Source: Pseudomonas nitroreducens (lineage in GTDB: Bacteria; Pseudomonadota; Gammaproteobacteria; Pseudomonadales; Pseudomonadaceae). From it: DNA of 64,000 nt. The notes below the pieces were generated by a model. That model searched no databases. It had not been told where the DNA came from and saw only the letters and a program-made list of their open reading frames with translations. Where the stretch lies: NCBI RefSeq assembly GCF_024170165.1, contig NZ_JALJXP010000008.1, positions 186,001-250,000 on the forward strand. The letters are read 5' to 3'. Position 1 is the first letter of the stretch, and every line of letters begins with the position of its first letter. Shown here in pieces: positions 46,877-56,056 of this stretch. The position numbers were made by a program, and so were the translations under genes.

Positions 46877-47869
46877 TCACTCCGTGCGCAGCTTGAGATT
46901 GCGCGGGATCGGGTGCACGCCGGGGGTGTAGCTGTTCTGTTCAATGGCAAGCAGCGCCAGGTCCAGCGCACGCTCGGCGATCAGGGCGTGCTGCTGGGAG
47001 ATGGCGTTGACCTTCAGCGGTACGAAGTCCAGCAACTGGGTATCGCCGAAGGTGGCGATGCGCAGGTCTGCCGGCCAGCCGCTGGGCAGTGCCTGGAGCA
47101 CATCGAAGACGCCTTCGAGCAGCACATAGGAAGTGGTGATCAGCGCATCGGGCAACTGCCCCTGGCCGGCCAGCAGTTCTTCCATCAGACGGCGGCCGCA
47201 GGGGCGGCTGAAGGTCTCGCCGTGTTCGATCAGCACTTGCCCCTGGTAGTCGCGCAGGGCGCTGCGGAATCCCGCGGCGCGCTCCTGGGAGATGATCAGT
47301 TCCGGTCGCGCGCCGAGCAGGGCGATGCTGCGCGGCGCCGGCTTGAGCAGGCTGGCGGTGAGACGCTGGCTGGCGTCGCGGTCGTCGCTGACCACTGAGC
47401 AGAAGCGTTGTGGGTCGAGCTGGCGGTCCACGGCGATGATCGGCACGCCGTCGCCTTGCAGGCGTGCGTGACTTTCGTCACCGACGGGCAGGCAGCTGGC
47501 GACGATCAGCGCGTCGCAGCGTCGCGCGCGGAACAGGTTGAGCACCTGGCGCTCGGTATCCGGCTCGTCGTCGGAGCAGGCGATCAGCAACTGGTAGCCG
47601 CGCGCGCGCGCGCCCTGTTCGAGCAGCTTGGCGAGCTTGGCGTAGCTGGGGTTTTCCAGGTCCGGCAGGACGAAACCCAGGGTGCGGGTCTGCCCGCGGC
47701 GCAGGCTGGCGGCCTGCTGGTCCGGGTGGTAGCCGTGCTCTTCGATCACCGCGCGCACGCGCTCCACCGTGGCGGCGCTGATGCGGCGCTGGACGGCCTT
47801 GCCATTGATCACATAGCTGGCGGTGGTGACCGAAACACCGGCCAGGCGGGCGATATCACTGAGTTTCAA
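46877..47869 (-). CDS. cra: Cra (FruR), LacI-family fructose regulator
   Basis: 330 aa from a TTG at 47869, giving the usual start (M/L)KLSDIARLAGVSVTTASYV; a GTG at 47908 would add 13 residues. N-terminal LacI helix-turn-helix and hinge (1-60), then a periplasmic-binding-protein-like sensor (IGFVLPDLENPSYAKLAK-type start, AVDRQLDP, LLGARPELIISQERAAGF). In Pseudomonas the effector is fructose 1-phosphate and the main target is fruBKA, which lies divergently next door with an operator-like site between. Confidence 0.92.
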   Translation of the reverse strand: MKLSDIARLAGVSVTTASYVINGKAVQRRISAATVERVRAVIEEHGYHPDQQAASLRRGQTRTLGFVLPDLENPSYAKLAKLLEQGARARGYQLLIACSDDEPDTERQVLNLFRARRCDALIVASCLPVGDESHARLQGDGVPIIAVDRQLDPQRFCSVVSDDRDASQRLTASLLKPAPRSIALLGARPELIISQERAAGFRSALRDYQGQVLIEHGETFSRPCGRRLMEELLAGQGQLPDALITTSYVLLEGVFDVLQALPSGWPADLRIATFGDTQLLDFVPLKVNAISQQHALIAERALDLALLAIEQNSYTPGVHPIPRNLKLRTE

Positions 47870-47940
47870 CGCGGGATGCTGCCGACAATTGGGGGCTTCA
47901 AGGATCACGCATTATCGAGTAACGTGCCAGTCTCAATAGG

Positions 47941-47952
47941 TGAAACGATTCA
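47941..47952. promoter_or_regulatory. Cra operator between cra and fruB
   Basis: TGAA-ACGA-TTCA is palindromic at its ends and close to Cra-type sites (E. coli TGAAACGTTTCA, P. putida TTAAACGTTTCA). It lies in the divergent promoter region of cra and fruBKA. Confidence 0.75.
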
Positions 47953-48072
47953 GCATAGCGCACGCAGTATTGCCTGAGCCCTGTTCCTGCGCCGCAACCT
48001 CTAAGCTGATCACCGTACAAGCGGATAACCGCCCCAGCGCCGGCGCGCGCGAACGCCGGTGAGGAGAACGCG

Positions 48073-50967
48073 ATGCTCGAATTCAACGCGCAGCAGGTCC
48101 GCATGGGCCAGCGCGCTGCCGACAAGCAGGCCGCCCTGGCCATGCTCGGCTCCGCCCTCGAAGACGACGGCCTGGTCGCTCCTGGCTATCTCGCCGGAAT
48201 ACAGGCCCGCGAGGCACAGGGCTCCACCTACCTCGGGCAGGGCATCGCCATTCCCCACGGCACTCCGGAAACCCGGCACCTGGTGCAGCGCACCGGTGTG
48301 CGCCTGATGCACTTTCCCGAGGGCGTGCACTGGGGCGACGGACAGACCGTGCACCTGGCCATCGCCATTGCCGCCAAGTCCGACGAACACTTGCGTCTGC
48401 TGCAATTGCTCACCCGTGCGCTGGGAGACGGCGAAGTGGGCGCGGCATTGCGTGCAGCGGAGAAGCCTGAAGACCTGCTGCAGTTGCTGCAAGGTGGAGC
48501 GCCGCAGCCGCTGCTGTTCGACGAGCACCTGGTCGGGTTCGGCGTCGCGGCGGAGGATTTCGACGAACTGGCGCTGGTCGGCGCCCGCCGCCTGAAGAAG
48601 GCCGGCTGCGTCGTTCCCGGCTTTGCCGCCGCGCTGCATGACCAGGAGGCCCTGCCGCTGGGGGCCGGGCTCTGGTGGCAGGACAGCGAGCAGTGCGTCA
48701 CACGTCCCGGCCTGGTCTTCGTTACCCCCACGCGCGAGCTGAGCCACGCCGGCCAGCCGGTGCTCGGGCTGTTCTGCCTGGCTCGCCAAGGCAACGCCCA
48801 CGATGCGGTGTTCGCGCGCTTGTGCGACCTGCTGGTGGATGGCCGTGCTGGCGAGCTGGCGAGCGCCGCTTCCGTTCGCGCGGTGCTGGAGGCCCTGGGC
48901 GGCGAATTGCCGGTGGACTGGCCGAGCATCCGCGTGCCGCTGGCCAACCCCCATGGTCTTCACGCGCGCCCGGCGCAGGTACTGATGTTGCTGGCGCGGG
49001 ACTTCAGCGGGGAAATCCGCGTGCGTATCGCCGAGGGCGATAGTGCCCCGGTGTCGATCCGCAGCCTGAGCAAGCTGCTCAGCCTCGGCGCACGGCGCGG
49101 GCAGATGCTGGAGTTCTTCGCCGAGCCGGAAATCGCCGAAGCCGCACTGGCCGCCGTCCGTGTGGCGGTGGAGCAGGGCCTGGGCGAAGAGGTCGAACCG
49201 CTGCCGGAAACGCTCGAACTGATCGTCAAAAGCATCCAGGTGGACGAGCAGGAATTGCAGGCCGTGCGGGCTCCCGAAGCGGGCGCGCAGCTCCAGGCCA
49301 TCCCCGCGTCGCCAGGTATTGCCCATGGCCCGGCCTACGTGCAGGTCGCCCGCGCCTTCGAGTTCGCCGCGCGCGGCGAGTCGGCGGAGGTCGAACGCCA
49401 GCGCCTGGACGCGGCGCGCACGGCCATCAGCCGGGAGATCGAAGCCCTGGTGGAGCGCAGCCAGGTCAAGGCGATCCGCGACATCTTCGTCACCCACCAG
49501 GCCCTGCTGGATGACCCCGAGTTGCTCGACGAGGTGCAGGCACGCCTGGTCGAAGGCGCCAGCGCCGAAGCGGCCTGGAGCCAGGTGATCGAGCGCGTGG
49601 CCGGCGAGCAGGAGGCCCTGCGCGACGCGCTGCTGGCCGAGCGCGCGGCGGACCTGCGCGACATAGGCCGACGTGTTCTGGCACGCCTGTGTGGTGTCGA
49701 GAGTGCCGTGGAGCCTGGCGAACCCTACATCCTGGTCATGGATGAAGTTGGCCCGTCGGACGTGGCGCGGCTGGACCCGGAGCGCGTGGCTGGCATCGTC
49801 ACCGCGCGCGGCGGTGCGACTTCGCACAGCGCGATCATCGCTCGCGCGCTGGGCATTCCCGCATTGGTGGGCGCCGGGGCAAGCGTGCTGGCGCTGGAGT
49901 CCGGCACCGCCTTGCTGCTGGATGGCGAGAAGGGCGAGCTGACGATCGCGCCGGACGCACAGACGCTGCATGCGGCCGAAACCCAGCGCGACCTGCGCCA
50001 GCGCCGCGCCGAACAGGCCGAAGCACGCCGTCATGAGCCGGCGGTGACCCGCGACGGCCATGCCGTGGAAGTCTGCGCCAATCTCGGCGACACCGCCGGT
50101 GCGGCGAAGGCCGTGGAACTGGGCGCGGAGGGCGTGGGCCTGCTGCGCACCGAGTTCGTCTTCATGGACAACCCCCAGGCGCCGGACCAGGCGACCCAGG
50201 AGCTGGAATACCGCCGCGTCCTCGACGCCCTCGACGGCCGCCCGCTGGTGGCGCGGACCCTCGATGTGGGCGGCGACAAGCCGCTGCCCTACTGGCCGAT
50301 TCCCGAGGAAACCAATCCCTATCTGGGTATCCGTGGCGTACGCCTCACGCTGCAGCGCCCGCAGATTTTCCGCACTCAGCTGCGTGCCCTGCTGACTGCC
50401 GCCGCCGGCCGCCCACTGCGCATCATGTTCCCCATGGTCGGACAGGTGGAGGAGTGGCGACAGGCCCGCGACCTCACCCTCGAACTCTGCGCGGAGCTGG
50501 GCGGCGAGCACGACCTGCAGCTCGGCATCATGGTCGAGGTGCCGTCCGCCGCGCTGCTGGCGCCGGTGCTGGCTCGCGAGGTGGACTTCTTCAGCGTCGG
50601 CACCAACGACCTGACCCAGTACGCGCTGGCCATCGACCGTGGCCATCCGAGCCTGTCCGCCCAGGCCGACGGCCTGCATCCGGCGGTGCTGCAACTGATC
50701 GACATGACCGTGCGCGCCGCCCATGCCCAAGGCAAATGGGTGGGCGTGTGCGGCGAACTGGCCGCTGACCCGCTGGCGGTGCCGCTGCTGATTGGGCTGG
50801 GTGTCGATGAACTGAGTGTCTCGGCGCGCAGCATTCCCGCGGTGAAGGCGCGGGTCCGCGAACTGGATCTGCCGACTTCCCGCGAACTGGCGCAAGCCGC
50901 TCTGACCCTTTGCTCGGCGGCGGACGTGCGCCAGAGTGTCGCCCTCGCGCTGCCGGAGGTGCACTGA
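48073..50967 (+). CDS. fruB: FruB, fructose PTS fusion protein EIIA-HPr-EI
   Basis: 964 aa. Carries phosphate from PEP to the fructose permease in one polypeptide. EIIA(Fru) domain (1-145, phospho-His H62 in AIPHGT), a linker domain (about 150-275), HPr (about 285-375, H297 in GLHARPA) and enzyme I (about 400-950, H585 in GGATSHSAIIAR, PEP site with GVGLLRTEF and the cysteine in VGVCGE). GAGGAG ribosome site. The stop overlaps the fruK start (TGATG). Confidence 0.95.
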   Translation: MLEFNAQQVRMGQRAADKQAALAMLGSALEDDGLVAPGYLAGIQAREAQGSTYLGQGIAIPHGTPETRHLVQRTGVRLMHFPEGVHWGDGQTVHLAIAIAAKSDEHLRLLQLLTRALGDGEVGAALRAAEKPEDLLQLLQGGAPQPLLFDEHLVGFGVAAEDFDELALVGARRLKKAGCVVPGFAAALHDQEALPLGAGLWWQDSEQCVTRPGLVFVTPTRELSHAGQPVLGLFCLARQGNAHDAVFARLCDLLVDGRAGELASAASVRAVLEALGGELPVDWPSIRVPLANPHGLHARPAQVLMLLARDFSGEIRVRIAEGDSAPVSIRSLSKLLSLGARRGQMLEFFAEPEIAEAALAAVRVAVEQGLGEEVEPLPETLELIVKSIQVDEQELQAVRAPEAGAQLQAIPASPGIAHGPAYVQVARAFEFAARGESAEVERQRLDAARTAISREIEALVERSQVKAIRDIFVTHQALLDDPELLDEVQARLVEGASAEAAWSQVIERVAGEQEALRDALLAERAADLRDIGRRVLARLCGVESAVEPGEPYILVMDEVGPSDVARLDPERVAGIVTARGGATSHSAIIARALGIPALVGAGASVLALESGTALLLDGEKGELTIAPDAQTLHAAETQRDLRQRRAEQAEARRHEPAVTRDGHAVEVCANLGDTAGAAKAVELGAEGVGLLRTEFVFMDNPQAPDQATQELEYRRVLDALDGRPLVARTLDVGGDKPLPYWPIPEETNPYLGIRGVRLTLQRPQIFRTQLRALLTAAAGRPLRIMFPMVGQVEEWRQARDLTLELCAELGGEHDLQLGIMVEVPSAALLAPVLAREVDFFSVGTNDLTQYALAIDRGHPSLSAQADGLHPAVLQLIDMTVRAAHAQGKWVGVCGELAADPLAVPLLIGLGVDELSVSARSIPAVKARVRELDLPTSRELAQAALTLCSAADVRQSVALALPEVH

Positions 50968-51914
50968 TGGCCCGCATTCTGACCCTGACCCTGAACCCTG
51001 CGCTGGACCTCACCGTGCGCCTGCCGCAGCTGGCACCCGGCGAGGTGAACCGCAGCGAGTCGGTGCTCGGCCAGGCTGCCGGCAAGGGCGTGAACGTCGC
51101 CCAGGTGCTGGCCGACCTTGGCCATTCGCTGACCGTCGCCGGCTTCCTCGGCGCGGACAATGCGCAGCCCTTCGAAGCGCTGTTCCGCCGACGCGGCTTC
51201 GTCGATGCCTTCGTCCGCGTCCCGGGCGAAACCCGCAGCAATATCAAGCTCGCCGAGGGCACCGGGCGCATCACCGATATCAACGGGCCCGGCCCCGTGG
51301 TGGGAGGGGCGCAGCAGGACGCGCTGCTGGATCGCCTCGACCTGATCGCCGCCGACTTCGAGATCGCCGTGGTCGCCGGCAGCCTGCCACGCGGCGTCGA
51401 TCCCCAGTGGTTGCGCGAGCTGTTGCTGCGCTTGCAGGGGCATGGCTTGAAGGTCGCCTTCGATTGCAGCGGCGCCGCCCTGCGCGCGGGCATCGATGCC
51501 GCTCCCTGGCTGATCAAGCCCAACGACCAGGAACTGGGCGAGGCCTGCGGGCAACTCGCCGCCAGTGCCGAGGAACTGACCGCGCAGGTTGAATCGCTGC
51601 GCGCTCGTGGCATCGAGCAGGTGGTGCTTTCCCAGGGTGAGGAGGGCGTGCGGTGGTTCGGCCCGCAGGGCGTCTGGCAGGCGCTGCCGCCGAAGGTGGA
51701 AGTGGCCAGCACGGTGGGCGCCGGTGATTCCCTGCTGGCGGGCATGGTCCATGGACTGCTCGCCGGCTGGCCGGCCGAGCGCGTGCTGCGCCAGGCCACG
51801 GCGGTCGCCGCGCTGGCGGTCACCCAGTTCCAGTTCGGCATCGGCGACGTGCAGCGGCTCAAGCGCATCGAAGACGCGGTGCAGGTTCAGGCGCTGGCTT
51901 CCAGCCAGTCCTGA
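50967..51914 (+). CDS. fruK: FruK, 1-phosphofructokinase
   Basis: 315 aa from the ATG at 50967. Phosphorylates fructose 1-phosphate to fructose 1,6-bisphosphate. PfkB family: TLTLNPALDLTVRLP at the start, GQAAGKGVNVAQVLADLG, IKPNDQELGEACG and the C-terminal catalytic VGAGDSLLAGMVHG with the base aspartate. Coupled to fruB by the TGATG overlap and followed by fruA after about 26 nt. Confidence 0.95.
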   Translation: MARILTLTLNPALDLTVRLPQLAPGEVNRSESVLGQAAGKGVNVAQVLADLGHSLTVAGFLGADNAQPFEALFRRRGFVDAFVRVPGETRSNIKLAEGTGRITDINGPGPVVGGAQQDALLDRLDLIAADFEIAVVAGSLPRGVDPQWLRELLLRLQGHGLKVAFDCSGAALRAGIDAAPWLIKPNDQELGEACGQLAASAEELTAQVESLRARGIEQVVLSQGEEGVRWFGPQGVWQALPPKVEVASTVGAGDSLLAGMVHGLLAGWPAERVLRQATAVAALAVTQFQFGIGDVQRLKRIEDAVQVQALASSQS

Positions 51915-51940
51915 GCGACAGAACAACAAGAGGTATGACG

Positions 51941-53695
51941 ATGAACCTAGCCCTGATCACGGCCTGCCCCAACGGCCAGATTTCCAGTGTGCTCAGCGCC
52001 CGCCTGCTGCGCGCGGCGGCCGAACGCCTGGGCTGGTCGGTGTGTGTCGAACAAAGCGATCCGCAGCATCCGGAGCGCCGGTTGAGCGACGGCCAGATCG
52101 CCGCAGCCGATTGGGTGCTGGTGGTCAGTACGCAGCCGCTGGAGCTTTCGCGCTTCGCCGGCAAACGCCTGGTCCAGGCCCGGCCGGCCGAAGCGCTGGC
52201 CGAGCCCGCCAGCTTCCTGCAACGAGCGCAGGAAGCGGCGCAGGTCTGGCAGCCCGATCAGCCTTCGAGTGCGGCCGCCGCCGCGAAGCCCGCGGCGAAA
52301 GTCGTTGCGGTGACGGCCTGCCCGACCGGTGTCGCGCATACCTTCATGGCTGCCGAGGCGCTGCAGCAGACGGCGCAGCAGATGGGCATCGAACTGCGGG
52401 TGGAAACCCAGGGCTCGGTGGGCGCGCGCAATCCGCTGACGGCGGAAGAAGTCGCGGCCGCCGATGTGGTCCTGCTGGCGGCTGACATCGAGGTCAATCC
52501 CGAGCGTTTCGCCGGCAAGCGCATCTTCCGTTGCGGCACGGGCGTGGCGCTGAAGCAGCCGCAGGCGACCCTGGAACGCGCGTTGAAGGAAGCGACGGCG
52601 GAGTCCGCTTCGTCTGTCGGCAACAACGCGGCGCCGACAAAGAATGAAGCGCGCGGCGTCTACAAGCACCTGCTCACCGGCGTGTCCTTCATGCTGCCGA
52701 TGGTGGTGGCCGGCGGCCTCCTGATCGCGCTGTCATTCGTCTTCGGCATCGAAGCCTTCAAACAGCAGGGCACGCTGGCGGCGGCATTGATGCAGATCGG
52801 CGGCGACGCCGCGTTCAAGCTGATGGTGCCGATGCTCGCCGGCTATATCGCCTGGTCCATCGCCGACCGTCCGGGCCTGGCGCCGGGGATGATCGGCGGG
52901 TTGCTGGCGAGCACGCTGGGCGCGGGATTCCTCGGCGGCATCGTCGCCGGCCTGCTGGCGGGCTACTCGGCGCGGGCGATTGCCCGGTGGATTCCACTGC
53001 CGGCCAGTGTCGCGGCCCTCAAGCCGATCCTGATCATTCCGCTGCTGGCCAGCCTGTTCACCGGGTTGGTGATGATCTACGTGGTGGGTTCGCCGGTGGC
53101 GGCGATGATGCGTGCGCTCACCGATTTTCTTGCCGGCATGGGCACCACCAACGCCATCCTGCTCGGCCTGCTGCTGGGCGGGATGATGTGCGTGGACCTG
53201 GGCGGGCCGATCAACAAGGCGGCCTATGCATTCTCGGTCGGCCTGCTCGCTTCGCAGAGCTATGCGCCGATGGCGGCGGTGATGGCTGGTGGCATGGTCC
53301 CGCCCATCGGGATGGGGATCGCTACCCTGCTGGCGCGGCGCAAGTTCGCCCAGAGCGAGCGCGAGGCCGGCAAGGCGGCGCTGGTGCTGGGGCTGTGCTT
53401 CATCTCCGAGGGCGCGATTCCCTTTGCCGCGAAGGACCCCTTGAGGGTGATCCCGGCGAGCATCGCCGGTGGCGCGCTGACCGGCGCGTTGTCGATGCTG
53501 TTCGGCTGCAAGCTGCTGGCGCCCCATGGAGGGCTGTTCGTGCTGCTGATCCCCAACGCGATGAACCACGCGCTGCTGTATCTGCTGGCGATTGCCATTG
53601 GCAGCGTGGTGACCGGAGTGCTGTATGCGTTGCTCAAGCGCGGTGAGGCGGCGCCGATGATGGTGATGGGCGAGCAGGTACCGGGGCGGGGGTGA
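51941..53695 (+). CDS. fruA: FruA, fructose PTS permease EIIB'-EIIB-EIIC
   Basis: 584 aa from the ATG at 51941 with AAGAGG 7 nt upstream; an ATG two codons earlier is too close to the ribosome site. N-terminal EIIB' (1-105, with cysteine C9 in TACPNG), Ala-rich linker, EIIB (about 120-220, phospho-cysteine C127 in TACPTG), then EIIC with eight to ten membrane helices (GVSFMLPMVVAGGLLIAL, LGGPINKAAYAF, EGAIPFAAKDP). It takes up fructose as fructose 1-phosphate. Last gene of fruBKA. Confidence 0.95.
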   Translation: MNLALITACPNGQISSVLSARLLRAAAERLGWSVCVEQSDPQHPERRLSDGQIAAADWVLVVSTQPLELSRFAGKRLVQARPAEALAEPASFLQRAQEAAQVWQPDQPSSAAAAAKPAAKVVAVTACPTGVAHTFMAAEALQQTAQQMGIELRVETQGSVGARNPLTAEEVAAADVVLLAADIEVNPERFAGKRIFRCGTGVALKQPQATLERALKEATAESASSVGNNAAPTKNEARGVYKHLLTGVSFMLPMVVAGGLLIALSFVFGIEAFKQQGTLAAALMQIGGDAAFKLMVPMLAGYIAWSIADRPGLAPGMIGGLLASTLGAGFLGGIVAGLLAGYSARAIARWIPLPASVAALKPILIIPLLASLFTGLVMIYVVGSPVAAMMRALTDFLAGMGTTNAILLGLLLGGMMCVDLGGPINKAAYAFSVGLLASQSYAPMAAVMAGGMVPPIGMGIATLLARRKFAQSEREAGKAALVLGLCFISEGAIPFAAKDPLRVIPASIAGGALTGALSMLFGCKLLAPHGGLFVLLIPNAMNHALLYLLAIAIGSVVTGVLYALLKRGEAAPMMVMGEQVPGRG

Positions 53696-53796
53696 CAGGG
53701 TTTGCCTTGGCGCAGCATCGATGCGGCGGATAACCCGTTCCGGGTTATCCGCCCGACAGTTATGTACAGCGAACCGCCCAGCGCCGGAGATTCCCT

Positions 53797-53845
53797 GTAG
53801 GAGCGGGCCATGCCCGCGACCGCGCGCAGGGCGCGCTGCTACAGG
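53797..53845. repeat. REP unit, GGGC type, with an inverted partner
   Basis: GTAGGAGCGGGCCATGCCCG followed by CGACCGCGCGCAGGGCGCGC and TGCTACAG. It fills the convergent gap between fruA and ugd, where I see no clear terminator. Confidence 0.7.
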
Positions 53846-53857
53846 TTGGCGGTGGCG

Positions 53858-55246
53858 TCAGGCACTACGTAGGTGATGTGCTTGCGCGGCGGTCTGCGGT
53901 GCCGGTACCGGCAGGCGGTGCGAGTCGCCACGGCCCATGGGGAAGTACTCGAAGCCGTAGCGTGCGACTCGTTCCGGATCGAACAGGTTGCGCCCGTCGA
54001 AGATCACCGGGCCCTTCAGGCGGCTGGCCAGCAGTTCGAAGTCCGGCGCCTTGAACTGACGCCACTCGGTGCAGATGACCAGCGCGTCCGAGCCGCCCAG
54101 GGTGGCTTCCGGCGTGCCCATCAGGGTCAGGCGCTCATCGTGGCCATACAGGCGCTGCGCTTCGGGCATGGCCTCGGGGTCGAAAGCCCGCACCTGCGCG
54201 CCGGCTTCCCACAGGGCCTCCATCAGCGTACGGCTGGGGGCATCGCGCATGTCGTCGGTATTGGGCTTGAACGACAGCCCCCAGAGCGCGAAGGTACGGC
54301 CCTGGAGGTTGCCGCCGTAGTAGCTGTGGATGCGCTCGAACAGCTTGTTCTTCTGCCGCTGGTTGACGGCTTCCACGGCGCGCAGCAGGTCGTTCGAGCA
54401 ATGGGCTTCCTCGGCACTCTGGATCAGCGCCTGGACATCCTTGGGGAAGCACGAGCCGCCGTAGCCGCAGCCCGGGTAGATGAAGTGGTAGCCGATGCGC
54501 GGGTCGGCGCCCATGCCCTGGCGCACGGCCTCGATGTCCGCGCCCAGGTGCTCGGCCAGTTCGGCGATCTGGTTGATGAAGCTGATCTTGGTGGCGAGCA
54601 TGCAGTTGGCGGCGTACTTGGTCAGCTCGGCGCTGCGCAGGTTCATCGCGATGATGCGGTCGTGGTTGCGATTGAACGGCTCGTAGATCTCGCGCATCAG
54701 CGCCATGGTGTCGGCGCGCTCGCAGCCGATGACGATCCGGTCGGGCTTGCGGCAGTCGGCCAGCGCCGAGCCTTCCTTGAGGAATTCGGGGTTGGAGACG
54801 ATATCGAAGTCCAGGTCGCGGCCTTCTTCGGCGAGCACCTGTTGCACCCGCGCGCGCACACGGTCGCCAGTTCCCACGGGCACCGTGGATTTCTCGACGA
54901 GGACCACCGGCTGGGTGCGGTGGCGGGCGATGCCTTCGGCAACGGCCAGCACGGCGCGCAGGTCGGCGGAACCGTCGGCCGCCGGAGGCGTGCCGACTGC
55001 GATGAACTGTACGCGGCCATGGGCGGCGGCTTCGGCGACATCGCTGGTGAAGTGCAGGCGCCCGGCTTCCAGGTTGTCCTTCACCAACTCGGCCAGGCCC
55101 GGCTCGAAGATGCTGATCTGGCCGCGCTTGAGCTTGGCGATCTTGTCGGCGTCGATGTCCATGCAGAGGACGTCGTGGCCGACCTCTGTCATGACGGCTG
55201 CCTGTACCAGACCCACATAACCGATGCCGAATACGCTGATTTTCAT
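53858..55246 (-). CDS. ugd: Ugd (PmrE), UDP-glucose 6-dehydrogenase
   Basis: 462 aa. Oxidises UDP-glucose to UDP-glucuronate, the starting point for aminoarabinose. NAD-binding VFGIGYVGLVQA at the start, VEKSTVPVGTGD, NPEFLKEGSA, the conserved lysine in ELTKYAANC and the catalytic cysteine in GCGYGGSCFPKDV. Last gene of the arn cluster, 40 nt after arnF. The C-terminus has a short Gln/Ala-rich extension. Confidence 0.95.
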   Translation of the reverse strand: MKISVFGIGYVGLVQAAVMTEVGHDVLCMDIDADKIAKLKRGQISIFEPGLAELVKDNLEAGRLHFTSDVAEAAAHGRVQFIAVGTPPAADGSADLRAVLAVAEGIARHRTQPVVLVEKSTVPVGTGDRVRARVQQVLAEEGRDLDFDIVSNPEFLKEGSALADCRKPDRIVIGCERADTMALMREIYEPFNRNHDRIIAMNLRSAELTKYAANCMLATKISFINQIAELAEHLGADIEAVRQGMGADPRIGYHFIYPGCGYGGSCFPKDVQALIQSAEEAHCSNDLLRAVEAVNQRQKNKLFERIHSYYGGNLQGRTFALWGLSFKPNTDDMRDAPSRTLMEALWEAGAQVRAFDPEAMPEAQRLYGHDERLTLMGTPEATLGGSDALVICTEWRQFKAPDFELLASRLKGPVIFDGRNLFDPERVARYGFEYFPMGRGDSHRLPVPAPQTAAQAHHLRSA

Positions 55247-55286
55247 GTTGTCGCTCTCCCGCTGAGGGACTTGAAACGAGATTGGG

Positions 55287-55715
55287 TCAGTCGAACTGCG
55301 CGCGCTCGGGGCGAGCGTCGCTGGGCTTGATGACGGTTGTTCTGTCAGGACGGCGTGGCGCGTTGATCGCGATCACGCCGGCGATCACCAGGGCGACGCC
55401 CAGGGTGCGTGGCAGGCTCAGGGGTTCGCCAAGGCCCGGCAGCACGGCGGCGCCCAGGTAGACGAAGGCATAGCTCAGGCTCAGCAGCGAATAGGCGCGG
55501 CTCAGCGGCAGGTGTTTGAGGGCGAGCAGCCAGCAGAGCATCGACAGCACGTAGGCCAGGACCGCGCCAGCCAGCATCGCCAGGGCGGCAAGGTCCAGTT
55601 GCGCGAGGTCGAACGGCCAGTGCGAGGGCAGGCGCGTCATGCTCCAGCGCATGCCCAGCTGTGCGCTGCTCACCAGCAGGACGCTGCCCAGGGCGAAAGC
55701 GATGCCGCGCTTCAC
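55287..55715 (-). CDS. arnF: ArnF, aminoarabinose-undecaprenol flippase subunit
   Basis: 142 aa. Four membrane helices of the EmrE/DMT type. With ArnE it is thought to move undecaprenyl-phosphate aminoarabinose across the inner membrane. Family block [20 protein letters not shown] near residues 70-90. A hydrophilic basic tail ([12 protein letters not shown]) follows. The start overlaps arnE by 4 nt. Confidence 0.9.
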   Translation of the reverse strand: MKRGIAFALGSVLLVSSAQLGMRWSMTRLPSHWPFDLAQLDLAALAMLAGAVLAYVLSMLCWLLALKHLPLSRAYSLLSLSYAFVYLGAAVLPGLGEPLSLPRTLGVALVIAGVIAINAPRRPDRTTVIKPSDARPERAQFD

Positions 55716-56056
55716 GAGTGCATCCCCAGCAGGGCGACGCCACCAACGATCAGCGCCACGCCGAACCAGTGGCGCGCATCGATGTGCTCGCCGAACAGAC
55801 GGCTTGCCAACAGAGTCACCAGCACGAAGTTCAGGCTCAGCATGGGGTAGGCGACGCCTACCTCCAGGCGCTGCAGGACCAGCAGCCAGAGCAGCAGGCC
55901 GAATCCCAGGCAGGCGATTGCCAGCAGCAGCCAGGGCGAGAAAAGCTTCGCCGCCACGCCGGACGGAGCATCGCGCCAGCTTTCCACAGCGAACTTCTGC
56001 GCCAGCTGGCCCATGCAGGTGAGCAGGCAGACTCCGACCAGCAGCAGGGCCGTCAT
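55712..56056 (-). CDS. arnE: ArnE, aminoarabinose-undecaprenol flippase subunit
   Basis: 114 aa from the ATG at 56056; the frame is open into arnT but only this start fits the family. Four membrane helices: [54 protein letters not shown] and [15 protein letters not shown]. Partner of ArnF, overlapping arnT and arnF by 4 nt on each side. Confidence 0.9.
   Translation of the reverse strand: MTALLLVGVCLLTCMGQLAQKFAVESWRDAPSGVAAKLFSPWLLLAIACLGFGLLLWLLVLQRLEVGVAYPMLSLNFVLVTLLASRLFGEHIDARHWFGVALIVGGVALLGMHS

Noticed and set aside
48010..50964. 984-codon minus-strand frame
   Set aside because: Antisense of fruB, whose three PTS domains and catalytic histidines are clear.
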